This document shows positions 17,802-26,761 of a DNA stretch of 63,275 bases, piece by piece (the stretch's first letter is position 1; each line of letters opens with the position of its first letter). The notes below the pieces were generated by a model. It did not search any database, was not told where the DNA came from, and saw nothing but the letters and a program-made list of their open reading frames with translations. The DNA is taken from contig JAMPIB010000012.1 of assembly GCA_023663085.1 (NCBI GenBank), positions 1 to 63,275 of the forward strand, given 5' to 3'. Origin of the DNA: Ruminococcus sp. (GTDB lineage Bacteria > Bacillota > Clostridia > Lachnospirales > Lachnospiraceae). The translations under genes were made by a program, and so were the position numbers.

Positions 17802-19166
17802 TTGATCAATATATTTGAAGTAGCAGAAACCAATGAAATGATAGAAAAAGAAAATCTGGACGTCAGGACGATAACCTTAGGGATCAGCCTGCTTGACTGT
17901 ATAGATGCGGATTTGCAGCGGTTACAGGAAAAGATTTATCATAAGATTCATGAGGCCGCCAAAGATCTGGTGGCGACAGGAGAAGAGATTTCCCGCGAAT
18001 ACGGGATACCTATCGTCAATAAAAGAATTGCGGTCACGCCGATCGCCTTAGTCGGCGGCGCGGCCTGCAAAACTTCGGAAGATTTTGTTTCCATAGCGCA
18101 GGTGCTGGATAAGGCTGCTCATGAAGTGGGCGTCAATTTTATCGGCGGTTATTCGGCGCTGGTCTCTAAAGGGATGACTGCGGCGGACGAGATGCTGATA
18201 CGTTCGATACCACATGCGCTTTCCGTTACGGAGAGAGTGTGCAGTTCCGTAAATGTAGGTTCGACGAAGACCGGTATCAATATGGACGCTGTAAAACTTA
18301 TGGGCGAGATGATAAAACAGACGGCGGCCGCCACAAAGGATGCGGATTCGCTCGGCTGCGCCAAACTGGTCGTTTTCTGTAATGCGCCGGATGATAATCC
18401 TTTTATGGCAGGCGCATTTCATGGCGTGACAGAAGCAGATAAGATCATTAATGTCGGCGTCAGCGGTCCGGGCGTTGTCAAGACCGCTCTGGAAAAAGTA
18501 AGAGGCGAAAATTTTGAAGTACTTTGTGAAACCATAAAAAAGACGGCCTTTAAAGTGACCCGTGTCGGTCAGCTGGTGGCCAAAGAAGCTTCTAAACGCT
18601 TGCAGGTGCCGTTTGGCATCGTAGACTTATCTCTGGCGCCGACACCGGCGATCGGAGACAGTGTGGCGGATATCTTATGTGAGATCGGACTCGAACATGC
18701 CGGGGCGCCCGGAACGACCGCGGCGCTGGCTCTTTTAAACGATCAGGTGAAAAAAGGCGGCGTTATGGCCTCTTCTTATGTGGGCGGCTTAAGCGGTGCG
18801 TTTATCCCGGTCAGCGAAGACCAGGGTATGATAGATGCCGTCACGGCCGGAGCGCTTACTCTGGAAAAACTGGAGGCGATGACCTGCGTATGTTCCGTCG
18901 GGCTGGATATGATAGCCATTCCCGGCGATACGAAGGAAACGACGATAGCCGGAATCATTGCGGATGAGATGGCCATTGGCATGGTCAATCAGAAGACAAC
19001 GGCAGTCCGTCTGATACCCGTGATCGGCAAAGGCGTAGGAGAGACCGTGGAATTTGGCGGCCTGCTCGGATATGCGCCTATTATGCCGGTCAATCAGTTT
19101 TCCTGCGACGCCTTCATAAACCGCGGCGGACGTATCCCCGCGCCGATCCATAGTTTTAAGAATTGA
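17802..19166 (+). CDS. PFL family protein (UPF0210/DUF711)
   Basis: A 454-residue conserved protein of the UPF0210 family, whose structure resembles pyruvate formate-lyase-like barrels but whose reaction is unknown. Sequence landmarks are [17 protein letters not shown] near the N-terminus, [25 protein letters not shown] and the Gly/Ala-rich [13 protein letters not shown]. The start is a TTG at 17802 after GGGAGATG; no better start is available. It follows the ACT protein by 42 bases and is probably regulated by it. Confidence 0.9.
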   Translation: MINIFEVAETNEMIEKENLDVRTITLGISLLDCIDADLQRLQEKIYHKIHEAAKDLVATGEEISREYGIPIVNKRIAVTPIALVGGAACKTSEDFVSIAQVLDKAAHEVGVNFIGGYSALVSKGMTAADEMLIRSIPHALSVTERVCSSVNVGSTKTGINMDAVKLMGEMIKQTAAATKDADSLGCAKLVVFCNAPDDNPFMAGAFHGVTEADKIINVGVSGPGVVKTALEKVRGENFEVLCETIKKTAFKVTRVGQLVAKEASKRLQVPFGIVDLSLAPTPAIGDSVADILCEIGLEHAGAPGTTAALALLNDQVKKGGVMASSYVGGLSGAFIPVSEDQGMIDAVTAGALTLEKLEAMTCVCSVGLDMIAIPGDTKETTIAGIIADEMAIGMVNQKTTAVRLIPVIGKGVGETVEFGGLLGYAPIMPVNQFSCDAFINRGGRIPAPIHSFKN

Positions 19167-19192
19167 GCCAGAGTGAGAAATATGAGGTAATA

Positions 19193-19219
19193 GATTGAAA
19201 AATCAAAGATTTTTCAATC
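19193..19219. terminator. Perfect 12-bp hairpin after the PFL gene
   Basis: GATTGAAAAATC (19193-19204) and GATTTTTCAATC (19208-19219) form a perfect inverted repeat with a 3-base loop. No T tract follows, so it may be an mRNA 3'-end stabiliser or a weak terminator. Confidence 0.45.
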
Positions 19220-19220
19220 G

Positions 19221-19266
19221 CGAATTTGCGCCTGTGGCCCAAATATCGCAGGCTGAGAGGAAAGCA
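19221..19266 (+). repeat. GCCTG-hairpin leader element, copy A
   Basis: GCCTGTGGCCC..CGCAGGCTGAGAG lies just before the MATE gene and ends beside its ribosome site. Related copies are found at 35695-35724 and 55744-55789. GCCTGTG can pair with CGCAGGC (7 pairs, one G-U). Confidence 0.6.
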
Positions 19267-19274
19267 AGGTTATT

Positions 19275-20663
19275 ATGAGCACATCAAAGTCAACGACACA
19301 TAAGATGACAGAGGGGAATCCGTTTCAGACGATTCTCCTTTTTGCAATACCGATGATCTTATCCAATCTGTTCCAGCAGTTCTATAACGTGATAGACACC
19401 GTTATCGTGGGTCGGAAACTCGGCACGCAGGCGCTGGCGGCGCTTGGCAGCGCAAGCAGTATTACGGCGGTCTTTGTACAACTGGCGACCGGGCTGGCCC
19501 TGGGCGCATCCATTGTGATCGCGCAGTATTTCGGGGCAGGCCGGACGGAGAAAATATGGCAATGCACTACGACCTCGGCCATTTTTTCGGCGCTGGTCGC
19601 GCTTGTATCGACAGTCTTTATCTGGCTGGGAGCCGGCTGGCTGCTGCGGCTGGTCAATACACCGGAAGAAATTATTGTTATGGGCACCGATTATCTGCGC
19701 TTTTATTTTCTGGGCTGTGTGCCGATCTTTATTTATAATGCCTTAAACGGGGTCTATGTAGCGCTGGGGGATTCTAAAACGCCCTTGATTTTTCTGGTGG
19801 TTTCTTCGATCCTCAATGTGCTGTTGGATCTGTTTTTTATTATCGTGTTACAGTGGGGCGTAAAAGGCGCAGCCCTGGCTACGGCCATTTCCCAGTTGGT
19901 GGCGGCGGTTTTGGCATTACGCAATATTTCTGTACTGCTTGGCGGATTTGTGCATGATAAGGGGGAAAAAGTGTTTGACGTCAGACTTTTGGCGACTATG
20001 CTGCGATTTGCTCTGCCCTCCGCCTTACAGCAGTCGATCGTATCGGTTGGTTCCGTTATCGTGCAGGCGGCCATCAACAGTTTCGGTGCGGCGGTGATCG
20101 CCGGGAGCGCGGCGGCGGCCAAGGTTGTCAATCTGGCAACGGCGGTGCCGATTAATTACAGCAACGCTTATTCCGCCTATGTAGGACAGAATATCGGCGC
20201 GGGAAAGGATGAACGCATCCGTCCGGGCCTGCTTTCCTCTATTGTCAGCTGCAGCGCGCTTTCCCTTATATTGACTGCATTATTTGAAATTTTTCCCAGA
20301 CAGATCATCGGGCTCTTTATTGATGAAACAGAAGCGGATCTGGAATATGTATTATCAATAGGCGTTTCCTATATCAGAGTCGTAGGGGCGTTTCTCGTGG
20401 TATTTTCGGCCTTTATGCTGGTCAAGGCGACCTTTAAGGGGAGCGGTGATATGAGCTGGTTTATCATCACGACGCTGCTCAGCTTCTTTATCCGTCTGGT
20501 TTTGACGGTAGGCTTTGCCCATATTGTGGGTGTGGACATTATCTGGTGGGCCTTCTGCGCCGGCTGGACGATCGCGCTCTTAGTGGCCGCCGCCCGGTAT
20601 CTACAGGGCGGATGGAGAAAAAAGGGCATTATTCGCCGAGAAAATCATGAAGATGCGTCTTGA
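19275..20663 (+). CDS. MATE family efflux transporter
   Basis: A 462-residue inner-membrane antiporter of the DinF/NorM-like MATE family that exports drugs or metabolites using a Na+ or H+ gradient. About twelve hydrophobic segments are visible in two homologous halves. The N-terminal NPFQTILLFAIPMILSNLF, QFYNVIDTVIVGRKLG and GLALGASIVIAQYFGAG motifs are typical. The substrate cannot be read. The start at ATG 19275 follows AAGG. Its last 35 bases overlap the end of the convergent DtxR-type gene. Confidence 0.93.
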   Translation: MSTSKSTTHKMTEGNPFQTILLFAIPMILSNLFQQFYNVIDTVIVGRKLGTQALAALGSASSITAVFVQLATGLALGASIVIAQYFGAGRTEKIWQCTTTSAIFSALVALVSTVFIWLGAGWLLRLVNTPEEIIVMGTDYLRFYFLGCVPIFIYNALNGVYVALGDSKTPLIFLVVSSILNVLLDLFFIIVLQWGVKGAALATAISQLVAAVLALRNISVLLGGFVHDKGEKVFDVRLLATMLRFALPSALQQSIVSVGSVIVQAAINSFGAAVIAGSAAAAKVVNLATAVPINYSNAYSAYVGQNIGAGKDERIRPGLLSSIVSCSALSLILTALFEIFPRQIIGLFIDETEADLEYVLSIGVSYIRVVGAFLVVFSAFMLVKATFKGSGDMSWFIITTLLSFFIRLVLTVGFAHIVGVDIIWWAFCAGWTIALLVAAARYLQGGWRKKGIIRRENHEDAS

Positions 20664-21003
20664 TCGCCTCGAAACTTTCAGCGCTTAGAACATGTTCCAT
20701 TTTGCAGGCGTCTTCCACGGCAGTTTTTTCATTGACGCCCAGTTTGATAAGCCAGCGGGAAAACAGAAGATGACGCTCGTACATTGTCTCTGCAATTTTC
20801 CTGCCGGTAGGGGTCAGGGTGATAAAGCCGTTATCGCTGACCTGGATATAACCGTTTTCGCGCAGATTTTTCATCGCCACACTGACACTCGGCTTTTTAA
20901 ATTCCAGTTCATGGGCAATGTCAATAGAGCGGACATTTCCCAGCTTTTGCCCTAACATTAAAATGGTTTCCAGATAATTTTCGGCAGATTCCTGTATTTT
21001 CAA
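20629..21003 (-). CDS. DtxR/MntR family metal-dependent repressor
   Basis: A 124-residue transcriptional regulator with an N-terminal winged helix (SAENYLETILMLGQKLG, RSIDIAHELEFKKPSVSVAMKNL) and a dimerisation/metal-binding half rich in His, Cys and Glu (YERHLLFSRWL, DACKMEHVLS). This is MntR/DtxR-like, so it probably represses Mn2+ or Fe2+ uptake when metal is bound. There is no SH3-like domain. I place the start at TTG 21003 because GGAGG lies 7 bases upstream. The ATG at 21018 would put its own ribosome site inside the gene. A TTAGTCTAA palindrome upstream could be its operator. Confidence 0.88.
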   Translation of the reverse strand: MKIQESAENYLETILMLGQKLGNVRSIDIAHELEFKKPSVSVAMKNLRENGYIQVSDNGFITLTPTGRKIAETMYERHLLFSRWLIKLGVNEKTAVEDACKMEHVLSAESFEAIKTHLHDFLGE

Positions 21004-21046
21004 AATTGATACCTCCATAAAAACATACATACATCGGATTTATAGA

Positions 21047-21055
21047 TTAGTCTAA
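21047..21055. promoter_or_regulatory. Candidate DtxR-family operator
   Basis: TTAGTCTAA is a 9-base palindrome with one central base, 44 bases before the repressor start. It resembles the TTAGGNTAGCCTAA-like boxes bound by DtxR proteins. Autoregulation is an inference. Confidence 0.35.
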
Positions 21056-21138
21056 CATAAACGGAAGTTGTTTGCAAATCTCTTTTTAAAAGATTCTCCT
21101 TGCTTTTTTCCGCTTTCTGTATTATGATTTCCATATAA

Positions 21139-21152
21139 GGAAAACGTTTTCC
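21139..21152. promoter_or_regulatory. LacI/CcpA-type operator before the GH13 gene
   Basis: GGAAAACGTTTTCC is a perfect 14-bp palindrome with the central CG typical of LacI-family operators and similar to cre boxes. It lies just downstream of a likely -10 (ATTATGAT), 33 bases before the amylase start, where a bound repressor would block transcription. Confidence 0.6.
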
Positions 21153-21184
21153 AAAAAGGAACAAAAAGGCAGGGGGAGCATATA

Positions 21185-22948
21185 ATGGATTTTAACGCGG
21201 TATATCACAGAGCAAACGATAACTTTTGTTATCCGTTAGACGAAAACCGGCTCATTATCAATATTAAAACGGGCTATGACGTAAAATATGTCAATCTGAT
21301 CCACGGAGACCCGTTCAGTGCCGGGATCCTCGGCGGCGGCGAGACATGGACGGGAGAGGCGGTCAATATCCCTTTTAAGAAAAGACTGAAAAATCAGCTT
21401 TGGTGGACGACGACTATGGAACCGCCCTATAAAAGACTGAAATATTATTTTGAATTACAGACGGATAATGAACGCTGGTATTATTTTGAGGACGGCTTTG
21501 TTTCGGAGGCGCAGATGCAGTTGACCGGACGGAGCAGACAGTGCTTTGTTTTCCCCTGGATGAATCCCGCGGATATTGCCATAACGCCTGCCTGGGTCAA
21601 TGAGACGATATGGTATCAGATCTATCCGGAGCGCTTCTGCAACGGCGATCCCTCTATCAATCCGCCGGGGACGCTGCCCTGGAGGAATAAAGGTTCTGTG
21701 AGCAATCAGGAGTTTTTTGGCGGCGATCTGGCCGGTATCATTAAAAAGCTGGATTATATCAAGGACCTTGGTGTGTCGGGACTGTATCTGACGCCTGTCA
21801 ACGAGGCGCCGACTTCTCATAAGTATGATACGACGGATTATAAGAAGATTGATCCGCATTTTGGCTCCGAAGAGACGATGAAGACGCTGGTAAAAGAAGC
21901 GCATGAGCGGGGTATCCGTATCATGCTGGATGGCGTCTTTAACCATACCGGCAGGGATTTTGCACCGTGGCTGGACGTAAAGGAGAAAGGGCCGCAGTCA
22001 GAGTACTGGGACTGGTTTATGGTAAACGAGTGGCCGTTTCGGGAAGAGGGCGGCTGTGCCAGAGCCGGACAGTATTATACGTTTGCCTTTTATGACTCCA
22101 TGCCGAAATTAAATACCAATCATCCGCAGGTACGCGAATATTTGCTGGAAGTTTGTGAAAACTGGGTAAAAGAATATGATGTGGACGGTATCCGTCTGGA
22201 TGTGGCCAATGAGATATCCCACAGGTTCTGTAAAGAACTGCGTATCCGCCTAAAGGCCATCAAGCCGGATATTTATATCCTCGGTGAAATCTGGCATGAC
22301 GCGATGCCCTGGCTGCGGGGGGATGAGTTTGATGCGGTCATGAATTATCCGCTCGGAGAGAGTATCAAGGATTTCTGGATTGATAAAAGTCTGACCAACG
22401 AGGACTTTGAATATACGATAAACCGCTGTTATACCAACTATATGCAGCAGACAAATGATGTATTGTTTAATCTGCTGGATTCCCATGATACGAAGAGACT
22501 GCGTTCGGACGTCAGAAATCTGGATGAGTATTTCCAGCAGCTGGCTGTGCTTTTTACGATGCCGGGAAGTCCCTGCATCTTTTATGGGACGGAGATCGCC
22601 ATGGAGGGCGGATACGATCCGGACTGCCGACGCTGTATGCCCTGGGAAGATATTGAGGCCGGCGTCTATACGCAGCGCATGGAAATCGTCAAGAGTCTGT
22701 TGAAACTGCGTCAGAGCGAACCGCTGCTGCGGGGACACGATTTTCATTTTCCCAACAGGATCGGGCGTTCGCGGGTGATCGAGTTTTGTAAAATGGGCTG
22801 GGTCGATCAATATGTGGAGGTCATTATCAACTGCGAAGAAGAGGACATTGAGATCGAAAGAGAAGGAGAGATTCTTTTTTCCAGACACTATATAGACACG
22901 ACTTTGTTAAAAAACGGTATTCTGATCCGCAAGATCGGAAAAGTTTAA
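21185..22948 (+). CDS. GH13 alpha-amylase family enzyme (neopullulanase/cyclomaltodextrinase-like)
   Basis: A cytoplasmic alpha-glucan hydrolase (no signal peptide) of 587 residues. Residues 1-125 are a CBM34-like N-terminal beta domain, as in neopullulanases, maltogenic amylases and cyclomaltodextrinases. The barrel follows with MLDGVFNHTG, catalytic Asp in GIRLDVANEI, acid Glu in ILGEIWHD, and transition-state Asp in LLDSHDTKR. It would cut imported maltodextrins or cyclodextrins. GGGGGAGC precedes ATG 21185. The perfect LacI-type operator upstream suggests sugar-responsive control by MalR or CcpA. It appears monocistronic. Confidence 0.93.
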   Translation: MDFNAVYHRANDNFCYPLDENRLIINIKTGYDVKYVNLIHGDPFSAGILGGGETWTGEAVNIPFKKRLKNQLWWTTTMEPPYKRLKYYFELQTDNERWYYFEDGFVSEAQMQLTGRSRQCFVFPWMNPADIAITPAWVNETIWYQIYPERFCNGDPSINPPGTLPWRNKGSVSNQEFFGGDLAGIIKKLDYIKDLGVSGLYLTPVNEAPTSHKYDTTDYKKIDPHFGSEETMKTLVKEAHERGIRIMLDGVFNHTGRDFAPWLDVKEKGPQSEYWDWFMVNEWPFREEGGCARAGQYYTFAFYDSMPKLNTNHPQVREYLLEVCENWVKEYDVDGIRLDVANEISHRFCKELRIRLKAIKPDIYILGEIWHDAMPWLRGDEFDAVMNYPLGESIKDFWIDKSLTNEDFEYTINRCYTNYMQQTNDVLFNLLDSHDTKRLRSDVRNLDEYFQQLAVLFTMPGSPCIFYGTEIAMEGGYDPDCRRCMPWEDIEAGVYTQRMEIVKSLLKLRQSEPLLRGHDFHFPNRIGRSRVIEFCKMGWVDQYVEVIINCEEEDIEIEREGEILFSRHYIDTTLLKNGILIRKIGKV

Positions 22949-22977
22949 GTTCCCAATGACGCTTTTGGCGTAAGTGC

Positions 22978-23001
22978 CGCGGGTCTGGCTTACTGCCCGC
23001 G
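22978..23001. other. GC-rich inverted repeat between amylase and ZIP genes
   Basis: CGCGGG (22978-22983) and CCCGCG (22996-23001) can form a hairpin with a 12-base loop. No T tract follows, so function is unclear. Confidence 0.35.
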
Positions 23002-23036
23002 AAGATCAGATTGTTTCATAAAGGAGTTTACAACAT

Positions 23037-23813
23037 ATGGATGTATTCTTTGGACTTTTCATTCCCTTTTTAGGAACTTTTGCAGGCGCGTCCTGTGTTC
23101 TTTTCATGAAAAACAGTATGAACAAGCAGCTGGAAAAAGTACTGCTGGGATTTGCTTCGGGCGTTATGGTGGCGGCTTCTGTCTGGTCGCTGCTCATTCC
23201 GGCTATCGAGATGTCGGAAGGCTACGGGAAACTGGCGTTTATGCCTGCTGCTGTTGGCTTTGCTGTGGGAATCGCTTTTTTGTACGGACTGGATAAACTG
23301 ATCCCGCATCTGCACTTACGAGGAAAAAAGCCGGAAGGTTTAAAGAGCCATTTGAATAAAACGGTGATGCTGGCGTTAGCCGTAACGCTGCATAATATAC
23401 CGGAAGGTATGGCCGTGGGTGTGGTCTTTGCCGGCGTTTTATCGGGAAATCAGGAAATCACTATGGCGGGGGCCTACGCGCTGGCCGTGGGAATTGCCAT
23501 TCAGAATTTCCCGGAGGGAGCCATTATCTCCATGCCCATGAAAAACGGCGGTACGGGAAAAGGGAAAGCGTTTGTCTACGGCATCCTGTCAGGGGTTGTG
23601 GAGCCGATCGGCGCATTTTTAACCATCCTCATCACGGGCACTGTGGAAAAGGCGCTGCCGTTTCTGTTAGCGTTTGCTGCCGGAGCCATGCTGTTCGTAG
23701 TTGTGGAAGAACTGATTCCCGAAGCCTCCGGAGACGGGGATTCGGATGGCGCAACGCTGGGGTTTGCGGCGGGATTTTTAATCATGATGATTTTAGATGT
23801 GGCGCTGGGATAA
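23037..23813 (+). CDS. ZIP family metal transporter
   Basis: A 258-residue membrane protein of the ZIP (ZupT/GufA-like) family, which moves Zn2+, Mn2+ or Fe2+ into the cytoplasm. Eight hydrophobic segments can be drawn. The metal path motifs HNIPEGMAVG and QNFPEGAIISMPM are intact. A His-containing loop (PHLHLRGKK) lies between segments 3 and 4. The start follows AAAGGAG. The nearby DtxR/MntR-type repressor and the CDF exporter hint at a metal-homeostasis neighbourhood, but each has its own transcription start. Confidence 0.93.
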   Translation: MDVFFGLFIPFLGTFAGASCVLFMKNSMNKQLEKVLLGFASGVMVAASVWSLLIPAIEMSEGYGKLAFMPAAVGFAVGIAFLYGLDKLIPHLHLRGKKPEGLKSHLNKTVMLALAVTLHNIPEGMAVGVVFAGVLSGNQEITMAGAYALAVGIAIQNFPEGAIISMPMKNGGTGKGKAFVYGILSGVVEPIGAFLTILITGTVEKALPFLLAFAAGAMLFVVVEELIPEASGDGDSDGATLGFAAGFLIMMILDVALG

Positions 23814-23828
23814 CTGTTATAAAAAAGA

Positions 23829-23857
23829 TTGTCAAATCCTGCCGGAGATTATATAAT
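23829..23857 (+). promoter_or_regulatory. Promoter of the HPr-like gene
   Basis: TTGTCA at 23829-23834 and TATAAT at 23852-23857, 17 bases apart. Confidence 0.75.
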
Positions 23858-23915
23858 GGGAATACATGCTGTGAAAGATATTTTCCATGGCATTGAGGAG
23901 GAATGAAGAAACATT

Positions 23916-24149
23916 ATGAAAAGTTATATCCTGGATTTGAATTCGATTGAGAGAGTGAAAGGGTTTGTGTCGGTCATCGGCAATATAGAAGGCTATTTTG
24001 ATCTGGTCTCCGGCAGATATGTAGTGGACGCCAAGTCTATCATGGGGATTTTTTCGATGGATCTGTCCGAACCTGTGGAACTGAGGATATTAGAGACGAA
24101 CGAAAAGATATCGGAGATCGAAAAGGCGATCGCTCCGTATCTGGTATAA
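23916..24149 (+). CDS. HPr-like domain protein lacking the phosphorylatable histidine
   Basis: A 77-residue protein whose central SGRYVVDAKSIMGIFSMDLS matches the second conserved block of PTS HPr proteins. The first block of true HPr (GxHARP, carrying the phosphorylated His15) is absent: the corresponding segment is ERVKGFVSVI. It therefore cannot act as a PTS phosphocarrier in the usual way. A regulatory or structural role is possible, as for other stand-alone HPr-fold proteins in Clostridia. GAGGAGG lies upstream of ATG 23916. Confidence 0.8.
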   Translation: MKSYILDLNSIERVKGFVSVIGNIEGYFDLVSGRYVVDAKSIMGIFSMDLSEPVELRILETNEKISEIEKAIAPYLV

Positions 24150-24195
24150 AAAGTCCGGCACAAGCGGACTTTTTTTAAGCAGGGGATATCTGTAT

Positions 24196-25068
24196 ATGGA
24201 AAAGAAAATTGCAATGCGGGTCTCTATGGTCAGCATTATCGTAAATCTTGTTCTGTCACTCATAAAACTGCTCGCAGGCCTTATCGCGTCTTCGGGCGCG
24301 ATGGTCTCCGATGCGGTGCATTCGGCATCGGATGTGTTCAGTACGGTCATCGTCATGATCGGCGTACATGTTTCCGGTAAAAAGTCGGATAAGGATCATC
24401 AATATGGGCACGAGAGGTTAGAGTGCGTGGCTTCTATCGTGCTGGCAGTCATTTTGTGCATCACCGGCTTCGGCATCGGATACAGCGGTATACAGACCAT
24501 TCTGGACGGAGATTATGAGAAACTGGCCATACCGGGGCGTCTGGCGTTGGCAGCGGCTCTTTTTTCCATCGTAGTGAAAGAGTGGATGTTCTGGTACACG
24601 AGAAGTGCGGCCAGAAAAATTAATTCCGGGGCGCTGATGGCGGATGCCTGGCATCACCGTTCGGACTCGCTTTCGTCTGTCGGCGCGCTCATCGGAATCT
24701 TTGGTTCCCGTATGGGATATCCTGTTTTGGACAGTGCGGCCAGTGTGGTCATCAGTATTTTTATCATGAAAGCAGCCTATGATATCTTTAAGGATGCCGT
24801 AGACAAAATGGTCGATAAAGCCTGCGATGACGAGACGATTGAAAAAATGCGGCAGCTGATCCTTTCACAAAGCGGCGTACTGGGCATAGACGTACTGCGT
24901 ACCCGTCTGTTTGGTAATAAAATCTATGTGGATATTGAAATTGCCGCGGATGGCAAAAAAACTTTAAACGAGACGCATGCGGTGGCGGAATGTGTACATC
25001 ATAAGATGGAAGAGAATTTTCCGGATGTAAAACACTGTATGGTACACGTGAATCCGTACCGCGGCTGA
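24196..25068 (+). CDS. Cation diffusion facilitator (CDF) family exporter
   Basis: A 290-residue inner-membrane antiporter that exports Zn2+, Mn2+ or Fe2+ in exchange for protons. Six hydrophobic segments are followed by a cytoplasmic C-terminal metal-binding domain. The intramembrane metal site is visible in segment 2 (SDAVHSASDVFST) and segment 5 (DAWHHRSDSLSS). The double His-x-x-x-Asp site suggests divalent transition metals. The C-terminal domain ends in HCMVHVNP. It follows the HPr-like gene by 46 bases and may share its promoter. Confidence 0.93.
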   Translation: MEKKIAMRVSMVSIIVNLVLSLIKLLAGLIASSGAMVSDAVHSASDVFSTVIVMIGVHVSGKKSDKDHQYGHERLECVASIVLAVILCITGFGIGYSGIQTILDGDYEKLAIPGRLALAAALFSIVVKEWMFWYTRSAARKINSGALMADAWHHRSDSLSSVGALIGIFGSRMGYPVLDSAASVVISIFIMKAAYDIFKDAVDKMVDKACDDETIEKMRQLILSQSGVLGIDVLRTRLFGNKIYVDIEIAADGKKTLNETHAVAECVHHKMEENFPDVKHCMVHVNPYRG

Positions 25069-25141
25069 TACAGATGCAGACTTTTGTAGTTTGCGCGGCG
25101 TGTCATTTTGTGCTATATTAATAGCAGGGCAGAGGTACAAT

Positions 25142-26671
25142 ATGAGGAAATTTTTGCAGACTGTTTTGAACAGGGTAGTGATCACGGCGCTGATCGTTCT
25201 GCTGCAGGTTGGATTTTTTCTGTTGGAAATCTTCCAATGGGCGAATCACTATGTGGAGATCGCCATTGCACTCAGGATCATCAGTGTGATCGTTGTCTGC
25301 TATCTGATCTGGAAACCGAATAATCCGGCGGTGAAACTGGCCTGGATCGTACCGATTCTGGTCTTTCCTCTTTTTGGCGGTATTTTATATCTTCTTTTCG
25401 GACATGTTATCATTTCGCGGAAACTGCGGGACAGCATGGAAAATGCAGATGAATTATTAAGAGAGAATATGCCGGAAAATAAAGAGATCATGCAGAAGTT
25501 AAAGAGCGAAAACAATGCCATCGCCAACCAGTGCAGTTATCTGCAGAAATATTCCGGAATGCCCGTGTGGGAAAATACACAGACGCATTATCTCCCGGAA
25601 GGTATCTTATACTGGCAGTCTTTACTCGATGATCTGCGCAGGGCGCAGCATTTTATCTTTCTGGAATACTTCATCATCGGGGAAGGCACGATGTGGAACG
25701 ACATCCTGGAAATTCTGGAAGAAAAAGTAAAGCAGGGCGTGGAAGTCAGACTGATCTATGACGACGTCGGCAGCGTCTTTAAACTGCCCAAACATTATGA
25801 CCAGTATATTGAGAAAAAAGGCATCAAATGTGTGGCATTTAACAGACTGGCGCCATTTATGCTGCTTATTTTAAACAACAGAGATCATAGAAAGATCGTG
25901 GTAATTGATGGCCGGATCGGTTATACCGGCGGCATCAATCTGGCGGATGAATATATCAATTATATAAGACCTTATAAAGAGTGGAAAGATGCGGGTATCC
26001 GTCTGGAAGGGGAAGCGGTCTGGAGTTTTACGGCCATGTTTTTGCAGATGTGGAATATATCACGTCAGACCGATGATGATTATACGGTGTACCGGCATTT
26101 GTTTAATGAGCCGCTGAATGGTCAGGGATATGTGCAGCCCTACGGTGATACGCCTTTTGACAATGAGACCGTGGGTGAGAATGTCTATCTGAACATGCTT
26201 GGTTATGCCAAAGAGTATATTTATATCTTTACGCCGTATCTCGTTACCGATAATGAAATTATCACGGCGCTGAAACTGGCTGCTAAACGCGGCGTTGACG
26301 TGCGTATCGTGCTGCCGAATGTGCCGGATAAAAAGATGGTCTATCAGCTGACACAGTCCAACTACCAGATACTTCTGGAGGCGGGCGTGCGCATCTATCA
26401 GTTTACGGCCGGCTTTATCCATTCGAAATGCGTCCTCTGTGATGATGAAGCAGCCACGGTCGGGACAATTAATTTTGATTACCGGAGTTTTTATCATCAT
26501 TTTGAATGCGGCGTTTTTCTGTATCAGACCGAATCTATCAAAGAACTGCGGCAGGATATGGAAGAAACTTTTGCTGTATCTATAGAGATCACACCGGAGT
26601 GGTGTAAGAAACATCTTATGAAAATGAACGTGATTGCGCCAATTCTGAAACTGTTTTCACCGCTGCTATAA
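25142..26671 (+). CDS. cls: Cardiolipin synthase
   Basis: A 509-residue membrane phospholipase-D-family enzyme joining two phosphatidylglycerols into cardiolipin. Two N-terminal transmembrane helices (LIVLLQVGFFLLEI; LAWIVPILVFPLFGGILYLL) precede the two catalytic HKD motifs, DHRKIVVIDG and HSKCVLCDDEAATVG, each followed by the usual Gly-Ser/Thr-x-Asn segment. ATG 25142, with AGAGG upstream, is chosen over an in-frame start at 25091. The acyltransferase gene for phospholipid synthesis follows 90 bases later. Confidence 0.94.
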   Translation: MRKFLQTVLNRVVITALIVLLQVGFFLLEIFQWANHYVEIAIALRIISVIVVCYLIWKPNNPAVKLAWIVPILVFPLFGGILYLLFGHVIISRKLRDSMENADELLRENMPENKEIMQKLKSENNAIANQCSYLQKYSGMPVWENTQTHYLPEGILYWQSLLDDLRRAQHFIFLEYFIIGEGTMWNDILEILEEKVKQGVEVRLIYDDVGSVFKLPKHYDQYIEKKGIKCVAFNRLAPFMLLILNNRDHRKIVVIDGRIGYTGGINLADEYINYIRPYKEWKDAGIRLEGEAVWSFTAMFLQMWNISRQTDDDYTVYRHLFNEPLNGQGYVQPYGDTPFDNETVGENVYLNMLGYAKEYIYIFTPYLVTDNEIITALKLAAKRGVDVRIVLPNVPDKKMVYQLTQSNYQILLEAGVRIYQFTAGFIHSKCVLCDDEAATVGTINFDYRSFYHHFECGVFLYQTESIKELRQDMEETFAVSIEITPEWCKKHLMKMNVIAPILKLFSPLL

Positions 26672-26761
26672 GAGCATGGCATCATCGTGACATTTTATGA
26701 CAGCGCTGCGGCGGGGGATAAATGGGCGTAAAGGACGTTCCAACAGAAAGCGGGAGATACT

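Noticed and set aside
19221-19266. Possible TPP riboswitch because of GGCTGAGAG
   Set aside because: Only the CTGAGA-like string matches. The second conserved half with ACCTGATCTGG is absent, and the gene downstream is a MATE exporter; the element is a dispersed repeat.
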